Positions 55,157 to 63,378 of a DNA stretch of 64,000 nt are shown one piece after another. The notes below the pieces were generated by a model. The model did not search any database, was not told the DNA's origin, and worked only from the letters and a program-made list of their open reading frames with translations. The position numbers and the translations under genes are program-made. Numbering within the stretch: position 1 is the first letter of the stretch; each line of letters starts with the position of its first letter. Source of the stretch: Microbacterium sp. LWH3-1.2 (GTDB taxonomy: Bacteria; Actinomycetota; Actinomycetes; Actinomycetales; Microbacteriaceae); NCBI RefSeq assembly GCF_040675855.1, contig NZ_JBEGIK010000001.1:3038001-3102000 (forward strand), read 5' to 3'.

Positions 55157-55163
55157 TGCCTCG

Positions 55164-56075
55164 CTAGGCGTGGGCTTCGTGCTCCACGTGTCCGGCCGGT
55201 TCGAGCTGGAACGTCGAGTGCTCCACGTCGAAGTGATCCGACAGACACGTCTGAAGGGTGCTGAGGATGCCGCCCGCGCGGCCGTCGGCGAGCGCGGCGT
55301 CGTCCACCACGACATGCGCGGTGAACACCGGCGCTCCGCGCGTGAGCTGCCACACATGCACGTCGTGCACGTCGACCACCCCGGGTGCGGCGAGGATGTG
55401 CTCGCGGATCTCCCTGACGTGCGTGCCTTTGGGCGCCGACTCGGCCAGCACCGAGCCAACCTCACGCAGCAGCCCGATCGCCCGCGGTATGATCATCGCG
55501 GCGATGAACAGCGAGGCGATGGCGTCGGCCTGGTACCACCCCGTCGTGACGATGACGAGCGCGGCGACGATCACCGCCGCCGAGCCGATGAGGTCGCCGA
55601 GCACTTCCAGATAGGCGCCGCGCACGTTGATGCTGCGCCGCTGCGCGGAGCTGAGCAGCCACATCGCCACGCCGTTCGCCACCAGTCCGACGATCGCGAC
55701 GACGAGCATGAGACCGCCGGCGACCTCGGTCTCCCCCGGGCTCATCAGGCGCGAGATGCCTTCGAACGCGACCCACCCCGACAGCACGATCAGGATGACG
55801 CCGTTGATCAACGCACCGAACACCTCGGCACGCTGATACCCGAAGGTCCGGCGGTCGTTCGCGGGCCTGGCCGCGACGGTGCTCGCAATGAGGGCGATCA
55901 CGAGGGCCGCAGCATCCGTGAACATGTGCGCCGCGTCGGCGAGGAGCGCGAGCGATCCCGACAGCACCGCGCCGCCGATCTGCACCACCATCACCGTGGC
56001 GGTGAGCGCGAACGAGATCGCGAGCAGGCGGCGGTTGCCCGCTCCTCGGATCCCGGTCGGCGCGTGGTCGTGCAT
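55164..56075 (-). CDS. CDF-family divalent cation exporter
   Basis: A 303-residue protein of the ZnT/CzcD type. Six membrane helices with metal-site motifs HMFTDA in LLADAAHMFTDAAALVIAL (helix 2) and LEVLGDLIGS (helix 5). RRTFGYQRAEVFGALIN marks the CDF loop. The C-terminal cytoplasmic domain has VVDVHDVHVWQLTRGAPVFTAHVVVDD with metal-binding His, and a His-containing tail (HVEHEAHA). Exports Zn(II) or similar against protons. Convergent to ligD with seven bases between. Confidence 0.94.
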   Translation of the reverse strand: MHDHAPTGIRGAGNRRLLAISFALTATVMVVQIGGAVLSGSLALLADAAHMFTDAAALVIALIASTVAARPANDRRTFGYQRAEVFGALINGVILIVLSGWVAFEGISRLMSPGETEVAGGLMLVVAIVGLVANGVAMWLLSSAQRRSINVRGAYLEVLGDLIGSAAVIVAALVIVTTGWYQADAIASLFIAAMIIPRAIGLLREVGSVLAESAPKGTHVREIREHILAAPGVVDVHDVHVWQLTRGAPVFTAHVVVDDAALADGRAGGILSTLQTCLSDHFDVEHSTFQLEPAGHVEHEAHA

Positions 56076-56244
56076 GATCTCAGGCTAAGCCCCGCGTGAG
56101 GCGGGACAGGGCTGATCCGCCCAGTCGGGAATGAGTGTGATTCTCACTGTCGACTGCGGATGCCAGCCGGCCGCGGCGACGAACGGTGCGATGCCGGCGA
56201 GAGCCGTAAGGCTCGAAATCCTCACCTCCGCTCCGTCCGGCTGA

Positions 56245-56250
56245 TACCGT
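56245..56250 (+). promoter_or_regulatory. -10 box of a leaderless promoter (CocE-like hydrolase)
   Basis: TACCGT ends six bases before GTG 56257 with no Shine-Dalgarno between, which also supports that start. Confidence 0.5.
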
Positions 56251-56256
56251 CGCGCC

Positions 56257-57870
56257 GTGGAGGACGGCGTCGAGCCAGTGACCGATCGCCCCTGGCGACG
56301 CTCGGATGCGTTCGCCTATGCCCGTCATCGCATCGCGCGGGCGGTGCGTCCTCCGGTCGTGGTCACGCCGATCGGCACCGACGTGCGGATCCGGCGCGAT
56401 GTCGAGGTGCCCATGCGCGACGGGACGCTCCTGCGGGCGAACCTCTACCTGCCGATGACCGGAGTCGCCGTGCCGTCGATCCTCTGCGCGCACCCCTACG
56501 GCAAGGACGCGCTCCCGCGACGCGCGGGCCGGCGCTACCGGATCAATCCGCAATTCCGCATCCTGCGCCAGACCGCGGCCGTGCACATCTCGGACGAGAC
56601 CAGCTGGGAGGCCCCCGATCCGGCGTGGTGGGTGCCGCGGGGCTACGCCGTGGTCAACCTCGATGTGCGCGGCGCCGGCCGTTCGGACGGCGTGGGCTCG
56701 TTGATGAGCGACGCCGAGGCGGAAGACGTCTACGACGCGATCGAGTGGATCGCGGCGCAGGGCTGGTGCGACGGCGGGGTTGCGATGCTCGGCGTGTCGT
56801 ACCTCGCGATCTCGCAGTACAAGGCGGCTGCCCTGCGTCCGCCGCATCTGCGTGCGATCGTGCCGTGGGAGGGCTTCACCGACGCGTACCGCGACTTCTT
56901 CTACCCCGGCGGAGTCCGAGAGATCGGATTCTCACGCCTGTGGACGACCCTCGTCCGCCGATCCGCGCGCATGTCGCCGGATCTGGGTCGAGAGGCCTCG
57001 GGGCGTCCCGACGACGACGCGTGGTGGCGCTCGCTGGCGCCCGATCTTGGCCGGATCGAGACGCCGATGCTCGTCTGCGGCAGCTTCTCGGACCACAACC
57101 TGCACTCTCGCGGCAGCTTCCGCGCCTTCGTCCTCGCCGGATCGACCCACCGCCACCTGTTCACCCACCGCGCCGGCAAATGGGCCGCGTTCTACGGGGA
57201 TGAGGCCAAGGCGACGCAGCTCGCGTTCCTCGACACGCACCTGAGGGGTGTGGCGTCCGCGCTGCCGCGCGTGCGGTTGGAGGTGCGCGAGCGCGGCGAT
57301 CTCATCCATGCCGTCCGCGCTGAGGAGCACTGGCCGCCCGCGACCCGGCCGCTGCTGCTCCACCTCTCTGACGGAGGTCGGCTGTCGACGTCGCCGGCGC
57401 CCGGCAGGTTCGTCTCGGTGGCCGGCCGACGACGCGCCGCGCGATTCTCGTGGGTGTTCCAGGGCGATGCCGAGGTCACCGGCGAGGCGCGCCTGCGGCT
57501 GTGGGTGAGCGCCGCGGTCGCCGGCCCGGTCTCGATCTTCGTCGGGCTCTCGAAATGGAGCGGTGGGCGATTCGTTCCGTTCGAAGGCTCGTACGGCTTC
57601 GGTCGGGACCTCGTCACGACCGGGCTTCGCCGGCTCGACGTGCGCACCACTCCCACGGAGGTCGAGATCGACTTCGCTCCGTCGGCGACGTTCTTCCGCG
57701 CAGGCGACGAACTGCGCATGCATGTCGCGGGCCGGCAGCTCTCTCCCCGAAATCCGCTGACGGGCGCTTTTCCCGCGCTCTACCGGTCCGGCGGGCGGGC
57801 CGCCTTCGCGCTGCATTCCGATCCCACCCGTCCACAGGTGCTCCACCTGCCGGTCGTGGAACGGGGTTGA
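56257..57870 (+). CDS. CocE/NonD family hydrolase
   Basis: A 537-residue protein of the X-Pro dipeptidyl-peptidase/cocaine-esterase class. The N-terminal alpha/beta-hydrolase domain has DVEVPMRDGTLLRANLYLP, YAVVNLDVRGAGRSDG and nucleophile S181 in MLGVSYLAI. A helical cap follows near 215-270 (FFYPGGVREIGFSRLWTTL). The C-terminal jelly-roll domain (about 370-530) has GEARLRLWVSAAVAGPVSIFVGLSK and ADELRMHVAG-like GDELRMHVAG. Probably an esterase or amidase; substrate unknown. Divergent from the CDF gene. Confidence 0.92.
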   Translation: MEDGVEPVTDRPWRRSDAFAYARHRIARAVRPPVVVTPIGTDVRIRRDVEVPMRDGTLLRANLYLPMTGVAVPSILCAHPYGKDALPRRAGRRYRINPQFRILRQTAAVHISDETSWEAPDPAWWVPRGYAVVNLDVRGAGRSDGVGSLMSDAEAEDVYDAIEWIAAQGWCDGGVAMLGVSYLAISQYKAAALRPPHLRAIVPWEGFTDAYRDFFYPGGVREIGFSRLWTTLVRRSARMSPDLGREASGRPDDDAWWRSLAPDLGRIETPMLVCGSFSDHNLHSRGSFRAFVLAGSTHRHLFTHRAGKWAAFYGDEAKATQLAFLDTHLRGVASALPRVRLEVRERGDLIHAVRAEEHWPPATRPLLLHLSDGGRLSTSPAPGRFVSVAGRRRAARFSWVFQGDAEVTGEARLRLWVSAAVAGPVSIFVGLSKWSGGRFVPFEGSYGFGRDLVTTGLRRLDVRTTPTEVEIDFAPSATFFRAGDELRMHVAGRQLSPRNPLTGAFPALYRSGGRAAFALHSDPTRPQVLHLPVVERG

Positions 57871-57877
57871 TCCCGCG

Positions 57878-58483
57878 TCAGAGGGCAGCGAGGAGGGTGG
57901 CGAGCGCGCCGAAGGCGCGGGACCGGTGGGATGCCGCGTTCTTCTCGTCCACCGTCCACTCGCCGACCGTCCGCTCGGCGCCGGGCTCCTGCCCGTCGGG
58001 CACGAAGATCGGGTCGTAGCCGAACCCGCCGGCACCCGATGGAGCCGTCGCGAGACGCCCCGGCCAGACCCCCTCGACCACGTGCTCCTTCACTGCTCCG
58101 TCCCCGGGCACGACGAGCGCGATCGTCGAGACGAACTGCGCGGTGCGGTGCGGGTCACCGATGTCGGAGAGCTGGTCGAGCAGCAGGTTCAGGTTGGCCG
58201 CGGCATCCTTCGCGTGTCCCGCCCAGTACGCCGAGAAGACGCCGGGAGATCCGCCCAGCACATCGACGCACACACCCGAATCGTCGGCGAGGGCGGGCAG
58301 CCCCGAGTGCTCAGCGGCGGCGCGCGCCTTGATGAGCGCGTTCTCGGCGAACGTGACGCCGTCCTCGATCGGCTCGGGCCCGTCGTACCCGACGACCTCG
58401 AAATCGGGGCGCGTCGCCGCGACGATCGCCTGGAACTCCTCGACCTTGTGCGGGTTGTGGGTCGCGAGGACGATCTGAGGCAT
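57878..58483 (-). CDS. rdgB: Non-canonical purine NTP pyrophosphatase (RdgB/HAM1)
   Basis: A 201-residue protein: IVLATHNPHKVEEFQAIV (nucleotide-binding T-x-N-x-x-K), VTFAENALIKARAAAEHSGLPALADDSGVCVDVLGGSPGVFSAYWAG (catalytic DDSG) and GGFGYDPIFVPDG; SHRSRAF lies near the end. Hydrolyses ITP, dITP and XTP to clean the nucleotide pool. Starts three bases after the rph stop, so it is third in murI-rph-rdgB. Confidence 0.96.
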   Translation of the reverse strand: MPQIVLATHNPHKVEEFQAIVAATRPDFEVVGYDGPEPIEDGVTFAENALIKARAAAEHSGLPALADDSGVCVDVLGGSPGVFSAYWAGHAKDAAANLNLLLDQLSDIGDPHRTAQFVSTIALVVPGDGAVKEHVVEGVWPGRLATAPSGAGGFGYDPIFVPDGQEPGAERTVGEWTVDEKNAASHRSRAFGALATLLAAL

Positions 58484-58486
58484 CCG

Positions 58487-59230
58487 TCACTCCCCTGCGG
58501 GCCGCAGGGCCGCGAGCTGGTGGCTGCGCAGGTCGGCGCAACCGTTGACGCCGAGTTCCAGCAGCGCGTCGAGCTCACGCTTATCGAACGGCGCGCCTTC
58601 GGCGGTGCCCTGCACCTCGACGAACAGGCCCCGTCCCGTGACCACGACGTTCATGTCGGTCTCGGCCCGCACGTCTTCGACGTACGCGAGGTCGAGCATC
58701 GGCTCGCCGTCGATGATGCCGACCGACACCGCCGCGACCGAGTCGAAGAGCACCTGCGCCTTCTGACCGATGAACTTCCTGCCCCTGCCCCACTCGATCG
58801 CGTCGGCGAGCGCGACGTAGGCGCCGGTGATCGCCGCGGTGCGCGTGCCGCCGTCGGCCTGGAGCACGTCGCAGTCGATGACGATGGTGTTCTCTCCGAG
58901 TGCCTTGGTGTCGACGACCGCGCGGAGCGCCCGGCCGATGAGGCGCGAGATCTCGTGCGTGCGGCCGCCGATCTTGCCCTTGACGCTCTCACGGTCGTTG
59001 CGCTCGTTGGTGGCGCGCGGCAGCATCGCGTACTCGGCGGTGATCCAGCCCTTGCCCTTGCCGGTCAGCCAGCGCGGCACGCCGTTCGTGAACGACGCCG
59101 TGCACAGCACCTTGGTGTTCCCGAACGAGATGAGGGCGGAGCCTTCGGCCTGACTCGACCAACCCCGCTCGATCGTGATGGGACGCAGCTGGTCGACGGA
59201 GCGGCCGTCGGCACGGGTGATGTCGGTCAT
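58487..59230 (-). CDS. rph: Ribonuclease PH
   Basis: A 247-residue RNase [108 protein letters not shown] and [21 protein letters not shown]. The arginine-rich phosphate site RLIGRALR and acidic [12 protein letters not shown] are intact. It trims tRNA 3' ends by phosphorolysis. ATG 59230 with GGAGGAG upstream. Middle gene of the operon. Confidence 0.97.
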   Translation of the reverse strand: MTDITRADGRSVDQLRPITIERGWSSQAEGSALISFGNTKVLCTASFTNGVPRWLTGKGKGWITAEYAMLPRATNERNDRESVKGKIGGRTHEISRLIGRALRAVVDTKALGENTIVIDCDVLQADGGTRTAAITGAYVALADAIEWGRGRKFIGQKAQVLFDSVAAVSVGIIDGEPMLDLAYVEDVRAETDMNVVVTGRGLFVEVQGTAEGAPFDKRELDALLELGVNGCADLRSHQLAALRPAGE

Positions 59231-59261
59231 GCGGTTCTCCTCCGGAGGGGGGACGGATGCC

Positions 59262-60107
59262 TCAGCCGAGGCGCCGGGCAGGGTTCGAGGCGTGAGGCAG
59301 GTCGATGGCGCCGGTCTGCACAAGACGTACCGAGCTGACCTCCCGGCCCATCAGGCGGTGCGCGAGGCGCAGGAACTCGTCGGCGGACGCACCGGTGGCC
59401 TCGTAGAGGTGGCGGGGCTCGGCATCTGGCCCGGCCAGCAGGTCGCGGGAGACCAGCTGACGGTACACGTCCTTCGCGGTCTCGGTGTCGCTCGAGACGA
59501 GGCTGACGTCGGGCCCCATGACGTAGCTGATCGCGCCCTCGAGGAACGGGTAGTGAGTGCAGCCGAGCACGAGCGTGTCCACCTCGGCCGCGCGGAGCGG
59601 CGCGAGGTACTCCTCGGCGACCGCGAGCACCTCGGGCGAGCCTGTGACGCCGGCCTCGACGAATTCGACGAAGCGCGGGCAGGCCTGGGCGAAGACGGTG
59701 AGGCGCTCGTTGACTCCGAGCATGTCCTGGTACGCCCCGGAACCGATGGTCCCCGCCGTGCCGATGACACCGACTCGTCCGTTGCGCGTCGTCGACATCG
59801 CGGTGCGCACCGCGGGGTTGATGACTTCGACCACCGGCACGTCGTAACGCTCGCGTGCGTCGCGCAGCATCGCGGAGGACGCGGTGTTGCACGCGATCAC
59901 GAGCATCTTCACGCCCTGGGCCACGAGGTCGTCGAGCACCTCGAGCGAGTAGCGGCGGACGTCGGCGATCGGCTTCGGCCCGTAGGGCGAGCGCGCGGTG
60001 TCGCCGATGTAGAGGATCGACTCCCGCGGCAGCAGCGCCGAGACCGCCCGCGCGACGGTGAGCCCGCCGACCCCGGAGTCGAAGATTCCGATCGGCGCGT
60101 CGTTCAC
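59262..60107 (-). CDS. murI: Glutamate racemase
   Basis: A 281-residue MurI from a [21 protein letters not shown] (D10-S11), [13 protein letters not shown], catalytic C73 in [11 protein letters not shown] and C183 in [14 protein letters not shown], with [19 protein letters not shown] between. It converts L- to D-glutamate for peptidoglycan. First gene of murI-rph-rdgB. On the minus strand TAGGGT lies eight bases before the GTG, a leaderless-type promoter. Confidence 0.97.
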   Translation of the reverse strand: MNDAPIGIFDSGVGGLTVARAVSALLPRESILYIGDTARSPYGPKPIADVRRYSLEVLDDLVAQGVKMLVIACNTASSAMLRDARERYDVPVVEVINPAVRTAMSTTRNGRVGVIGTAGTIGSGAYQDMLGVNERLTVFAQACPRFVEFVEAGVTGSPEVLAVAEEYLAPLRAAEVDTLVLGCTHYPFLEGAISYVMGPDVSLVSSDTETAKDVYRQLVSRDLLAGPDAEPRHLYEATGASADEFLRLAHRLMGREVSSVRLVQTGAIDLPHASNPARRLG

Positions 60108-60115
60108 GAGAATCC

Positions 60116-60146
60116 ACCCTACGCCAGCGGGTCACTAGGCTGACCC
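60116..60146. promoter_or_regulatory. Divergent murI/pncB promoters with an inverted repeat
   Basis: The minus-strand -10 TAGGGT (60121-60116) serves murI and the plus-strand TAGGCT (60136-60141) serves pncB seven bases before its ATG. The pncB box is embedded in a perfect repeat GGGTCA (60129-60134) / TGACCC (60141-60146), a possible operator. Boxes and repeat are seen; regulation is inferred. Confidence 0.5.
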
Positions 60147-60148
60147 GC

Positions 60149-61495
60149 ATGACCCATGGGCACGCTGCGCGTCCGGCCTCGACCGCCCTGCTGACGGACC
60201 GCTACGAGCTCACGATGGTCGACGCGGCGCTCCGCGACGGCACCGCCCACCGCCGATGCGTGTTCGAGCTGTTCGGTCGACGTCTCCCGGGCGCCAGGCG
60301 GTTCGGCGTGGTCGCAGGAACGGGCCGACTGCTCACGCTCCTCCGCGACTTCCGCTTCGGCGACGAAGAGCTGCGCTTCCTCCGTGACGAGAAGGTGGTG
60401 GATGCCGCGACCCTCGACTTCCTGGCGGGTTACCGGTTCACCGGCTCCGTGACGGGCTACCGCGAAGGCGAGCTGTACTTCCCCGGCTCGCCGATCCTCA
60501 CCGTCGAAGGAACGTTCGCCGAGGCCGTCGTGCTCGAGACCCTCGCGCTGAGCGTGCTCAACCATGACTCCGCCATCGCGACCGCCGCCGCACGCATGAG
60601 CATCGCCGCCGGCGATCGTCCGCTCGCCGAGATGGGGTCGCGGCGAGCCGGCGAGTCCTCCGCTGTCGCGGCGGCACGTGCGGCCTACATCACGGGATTC
60701 GGTGCGACCTCCAATCTGGAAGCCGGCCGCTGCTGGGGAATCCCGACGATGGGCACCGCCGCGCACGCATGGACGCTGGTGCACGACACCGAGGAGGACG
60801 CGTTCCGCGCCCAGATCGACGCCCTCGGCGTCGGGACGACCCTGCTCGTCGACACCTACGACATCCGTCAGGGCGTCGAGACGGCGATCCGCGTGGCGGG
60901 AACCGGGCTCGGCGGCGTCCGCATCGACTCCGGCGACCTGCCGACGGTGGCGGCGGAGGTGCGTGCCCAGCTCGACGACCTGGGCGCCACCGGCACGCGC
61001 ATCACCGTGACGAGCGACCTCGACGAGTACGCGATCGCCGCGCTCGCGGCATCCCCCGTCGACTCGTACGGCGTGGGCACGTCGGTGGTCACGGGATCCG
61101 GCACTCCGACGGCCGGCATGGTCTACAAGCTCGTGGCACGCCAGGATTCGGACGGCGGCTGGGTCGGCGTGGCGAAGGCGTCGACCGACAAGGCGTCGAA
61201 GGGCGGCCGCAAGGCGGCCTTCCGCACGCTGGATGCGGGAACCGCGACGAGTGAGCTCATCGTCGTGTCGGACGGCTTCGAGGCGCTGGAAACCGCCTCG
61301 GAGCATCCCGACGCGCGGGCACTGCAGGTGCCGCTGGTCATCGACGGTGAACCGGATGCCGCATACGAGGGCCCTGACGGCGTCCAAGCCGCGCGAGCCC
61401 ATCACTCGCGCGTGCGCGAGGAGCTTCCGGTGCGCGCACTCGCGCTCAGCCGCTCCGACCCGGCGATCCCGACCGTCTACACCGACGCCGGGTGA
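60149..61495 (+). CDS. pncB: Nicotinate phosphoribosyltransferase
   Basis: A 448-residue protein: STALLTDRYELTMVDAALRDGTAHRRCVFELFGRRLPGARRFGVVAG, ILTVEGTFAEAVVLETLALSVLNHDSAIATAAARM, MGSRRAGESSAVAAARAAYITGFGATSNLEAG, TMGTAAHAW (the phosphorylated-His segment), LVDTYDIRQGVETAIRVAG, RIDSGDL and GVGTSVVTGSG. It makes NaMN from nicotinate and PRPP in NAD salvage. Leaderless-type start. Its stop abuts that of the convergent DUF3039 gene. Confidence 0.96.
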   Translation: MTHGHAARPASTALLTDRYELTMVDAALRDGTAHRRCVFELFGRRLPGARRFGVVAGTGRLLTLLRDFRFGDEELRFLRDEKVVDAATLDFLAGYRFTGSVTGYREGELYFPGSPILTVEGTFAEAVVLETLALSVLNHDSAIATAAARMSIAAGDRPLAEMGSRRAGESSAVAAARAAYITGFGATSNLEAGRCWGIPTMGTAAHAWTLVHDTEEDAFRAQIDALGVGTTLLVDTYDIRQGVETAIRVAGTGLGGVRIDSGDLPTVAAEVRAQLDDLGATGTRITVTSDLDEYAIAALAASPVDSYGVGTSVVTGSGTPTAGMVYKLVARQDSDGGWVGVAKASTDKASKGGRKAAFRTLDAGTATSELIVVSDGFEALETASEHPDARALQVPLVIDGEPDAAYEGPDGVQAARAHHSRVREELPVRALALSRSDPAIPTVYTDAG

Positions 61496-61762
61496 TCAGC
61501 CCTGGAGCGACTCGTAGATCTCTTTGCAGGTCGGGCACACGGGGAACTTCTCCGGGTCGCGACCCGGCGTCCACTTCTTGCCGCACAGGGCGCGCACCGG
61601 CTTGCCCGTGATGGCGGACTCGAGGATCTTGTCCTTCTTCACATAATGGGAGAAGCGCTCGTGGTCACCCGGCTCGATGTTCTCTTCTTTGAGGAGCTCT
61701 TCGAGCTCGCGATCGAGGGTCGCGATGCCGCCCTGGTCGGGGCTGTCCAGCGGGGTGCTCAT
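61496..61762 (-). CDS. DUF3039 family protein
   Basis: An 88-residue protein: STPLDSPDQGGIATLDRELEELLKEENIEPGDHERFSHYVKKDKILESAITGKPVRALCGKKWTPGRDPEKFPVCPTCKEIYESL. Family DUF3039, widespread in actinobacteria. The C-terminal LCGKKW...CPTC cysteines with an upstream His (HYV) make a probable zinc site. Function unknown. TACACT (61776-61771) is eight bases before the ATG. Stop codon directly abuts that of pncB (TGA|TCA). Confidence 0.9.
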   Translation of the reverse strand: MSTPLDSPDQGGIATLDRELEELLKEENIEPGDHERFSHYVKKDKILESAITGKPVRALCGKKWTPGRDPEKFPVCPTCKEIYESLQG

Positions 61763-61812
61763 GGTCTGCCAGTGTAGTCGGGGCAGGCAGGGATGGGGTC
61801 GGTCGGCACCAG

Positions 61813-63378
61813 TCAGGTGGACTCGGCGAACTCCATCAGCCGCCCGCCGCGACGATCGAACGCGACCGCTCCGATGCCGATGCCCGCGACGAGCACGCCG
61901 ACGCCGATGGCCAGGCCTGCCCACAGCGCCGTGCTCGCAGCATCCGTGTCTCCTCGCAGGGCGAGCCAGCCGCACCACAGCACCGGCGTCGACACCACGA
62001 GTGCGCCGGCCATGACGCTTCCCTGAGCGATGGCCCCGCTCGCGCTCGTGCGCTGGGGCTGCTGGAACGGACTCTCGCCCGGCCGCGAGACGGCGTAAGG
62101 CGCCACCACCGACGAGATGCTCGAAAGCCCCAGACCCGACAGGAACAGTGCGGCGCACACGCCTGCGAGGGCCGGGAGCACCGCCCAACGCCCGTGCAGG
62201 AGAGTCGCCACGGGGATCGCGAGGGCGAGCAGTGGGGTGCCGACCAGCAGGACGGGCACGAGCCGGCCGAGCCGGTCGGAGACACCGCGCACGCCGCTGG
62301 CGATGTGCATCCAGACGGCGGTGGAGTCGTAGGCGAGGTCGTCGTGCGGCAGCCAGCCGAGGAAGAGGGCTGCGAACGGCACGGGCACGAGGGCGACGAG
62401 CTCGGGCGGGACCCCCGCGATGAGGAGGGGCACCACAGTGATGACGGCCGCGAACGGGATCACGAGGCCGTTCACCACGTAGCGACGGTCACCGAACCAG
62501 TAGACGAGACTGCGCGCCGCGATCGCACCCGCGGGCGTACCCGGCGCGACGCCGAACCATCCGAGCCCGCCGCGCTCACGCCCGATGCCCGGGCGCTCGG
62601 TCGTGGTGAGCAGTCGCTTGACCGCCCACGCCCAGAGCGCTCCCAGCAGGACGACCGTGAGGACCGCGATGAGCGCCGACAGCCATGCGGCGCCCCCCGT
62701 GACCACCATCCCGGGCAGCGCCCACGCGGCGCCGAAGGGGGTGAGGGCGAGCCAGTCCACGGCTACGAGCAGCTGAGGTGGCACGCTCCCCTGCCACTCC
62801 AGCGAGGCGAGGAAGACGCCGACCGGCACCACGACGACGAGCACCACGAGCACGAACACGCCCGAGAGCTCGCGCGAGCGCCGGTCGCGCAGGAGCAGTG
62901 AGGCCAGTGCCATGCACACACGCGCAAGGAGGACGCATGTCACGACCCCGAGCAGTACGCTCGCGACCCCGATGATCACCGGGACGCCGTGCGCGGCCCA
63001 CACGATCGCCGAGCAGACCGCGATCGCGAGCAGCACGAGGATCGGGACGCTCAGGAAGCCGGCGACCGCGAGCACGAGGGCGAGGCTGCCCCGCGGGAGG
63101 CCGAACAGCGCGAAGCGGCGCGGGTCCAGCGGGTCTTCTACGGAGCCGAACAGGGGCGCGAGCGCGAACCCGAGGGTCACGGCGGAGCCGCCCAGCACCG
63201 TGACGGCGAGCGCCTCCTCGGTGGAGGCGTCCTGCAGCGTCAGCAGCGCCCAGCACGCCGCCACCGTCGCGGCGGCGAGGATCACGAGCCCGGTGACCAC
63301 GCGCGCGACATGCCCCGCGTGGCCGCGGAACGTGCCGAACAGCAGAGCGAGCCTCAGTCGGAGAATGTGTGCAGCCAC
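61813..63378 (-). CDS. ABC-2-type exporter membrane subunit
   Basis: A 521-residue integral membrane protein with about a dozen hydrophobic helices, for example VARVVTGLVILAAATVAACWALLTL, then LALVLAVAGFLSVPILVLLAIAVCSAIVWAAHG and GVFVLVVLVVVVPVGVFLASL. No catalytic motif. Its start overlaps the ATPase stop by 25 bases, so it is translationally coupled and forms an ABC exporter with that subunit. Substrate unknown. Confidence 0.85.
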   Translation of the reverse strand: MAAHILRLRLALLFGTFRGHAGHVARVVTGLVILAAATVAACWALLTLQDASTEEALAVTVLGGSAVTLGFALAPLFGSVEDPLDPRRFALFGLPRGSLALVLAVAGFLSVPILVLLAIAVCSAIVWAAHGVPVIIGVASVLLGVVTCVLLARVCMALASLLLRDRRSRELSGVFVLVVLVVVVPVGVFLASLEWQGSVPPQLLVAVDWLALTPFGAAWALPGMVVTGGAAWLSALIAVLTVVLLGALWAWAVKRLLTTTERPGIGRERGGLGWFGVAPGTPAGAIAARSLVYWFGDRRYVVNGLVIPFAAVITVVPLLIAGVPPELVALVPVPFAALFLGWLPHDDLAYDSTAVWMHIASGVRGVSDRLGRLVPVLLVGTPLLALAIPVATLLHGRWAVLPALAGVCAALFLSGLGLSSISSVVAPYAVSRPGESPFQQPQRTSASGAIAQGSVMAGALVVSTPVLWCGWLALRGDTDAASTALWAGLAIGVGVLVAGIGIGAVAFDRRGGRLMEFAEST

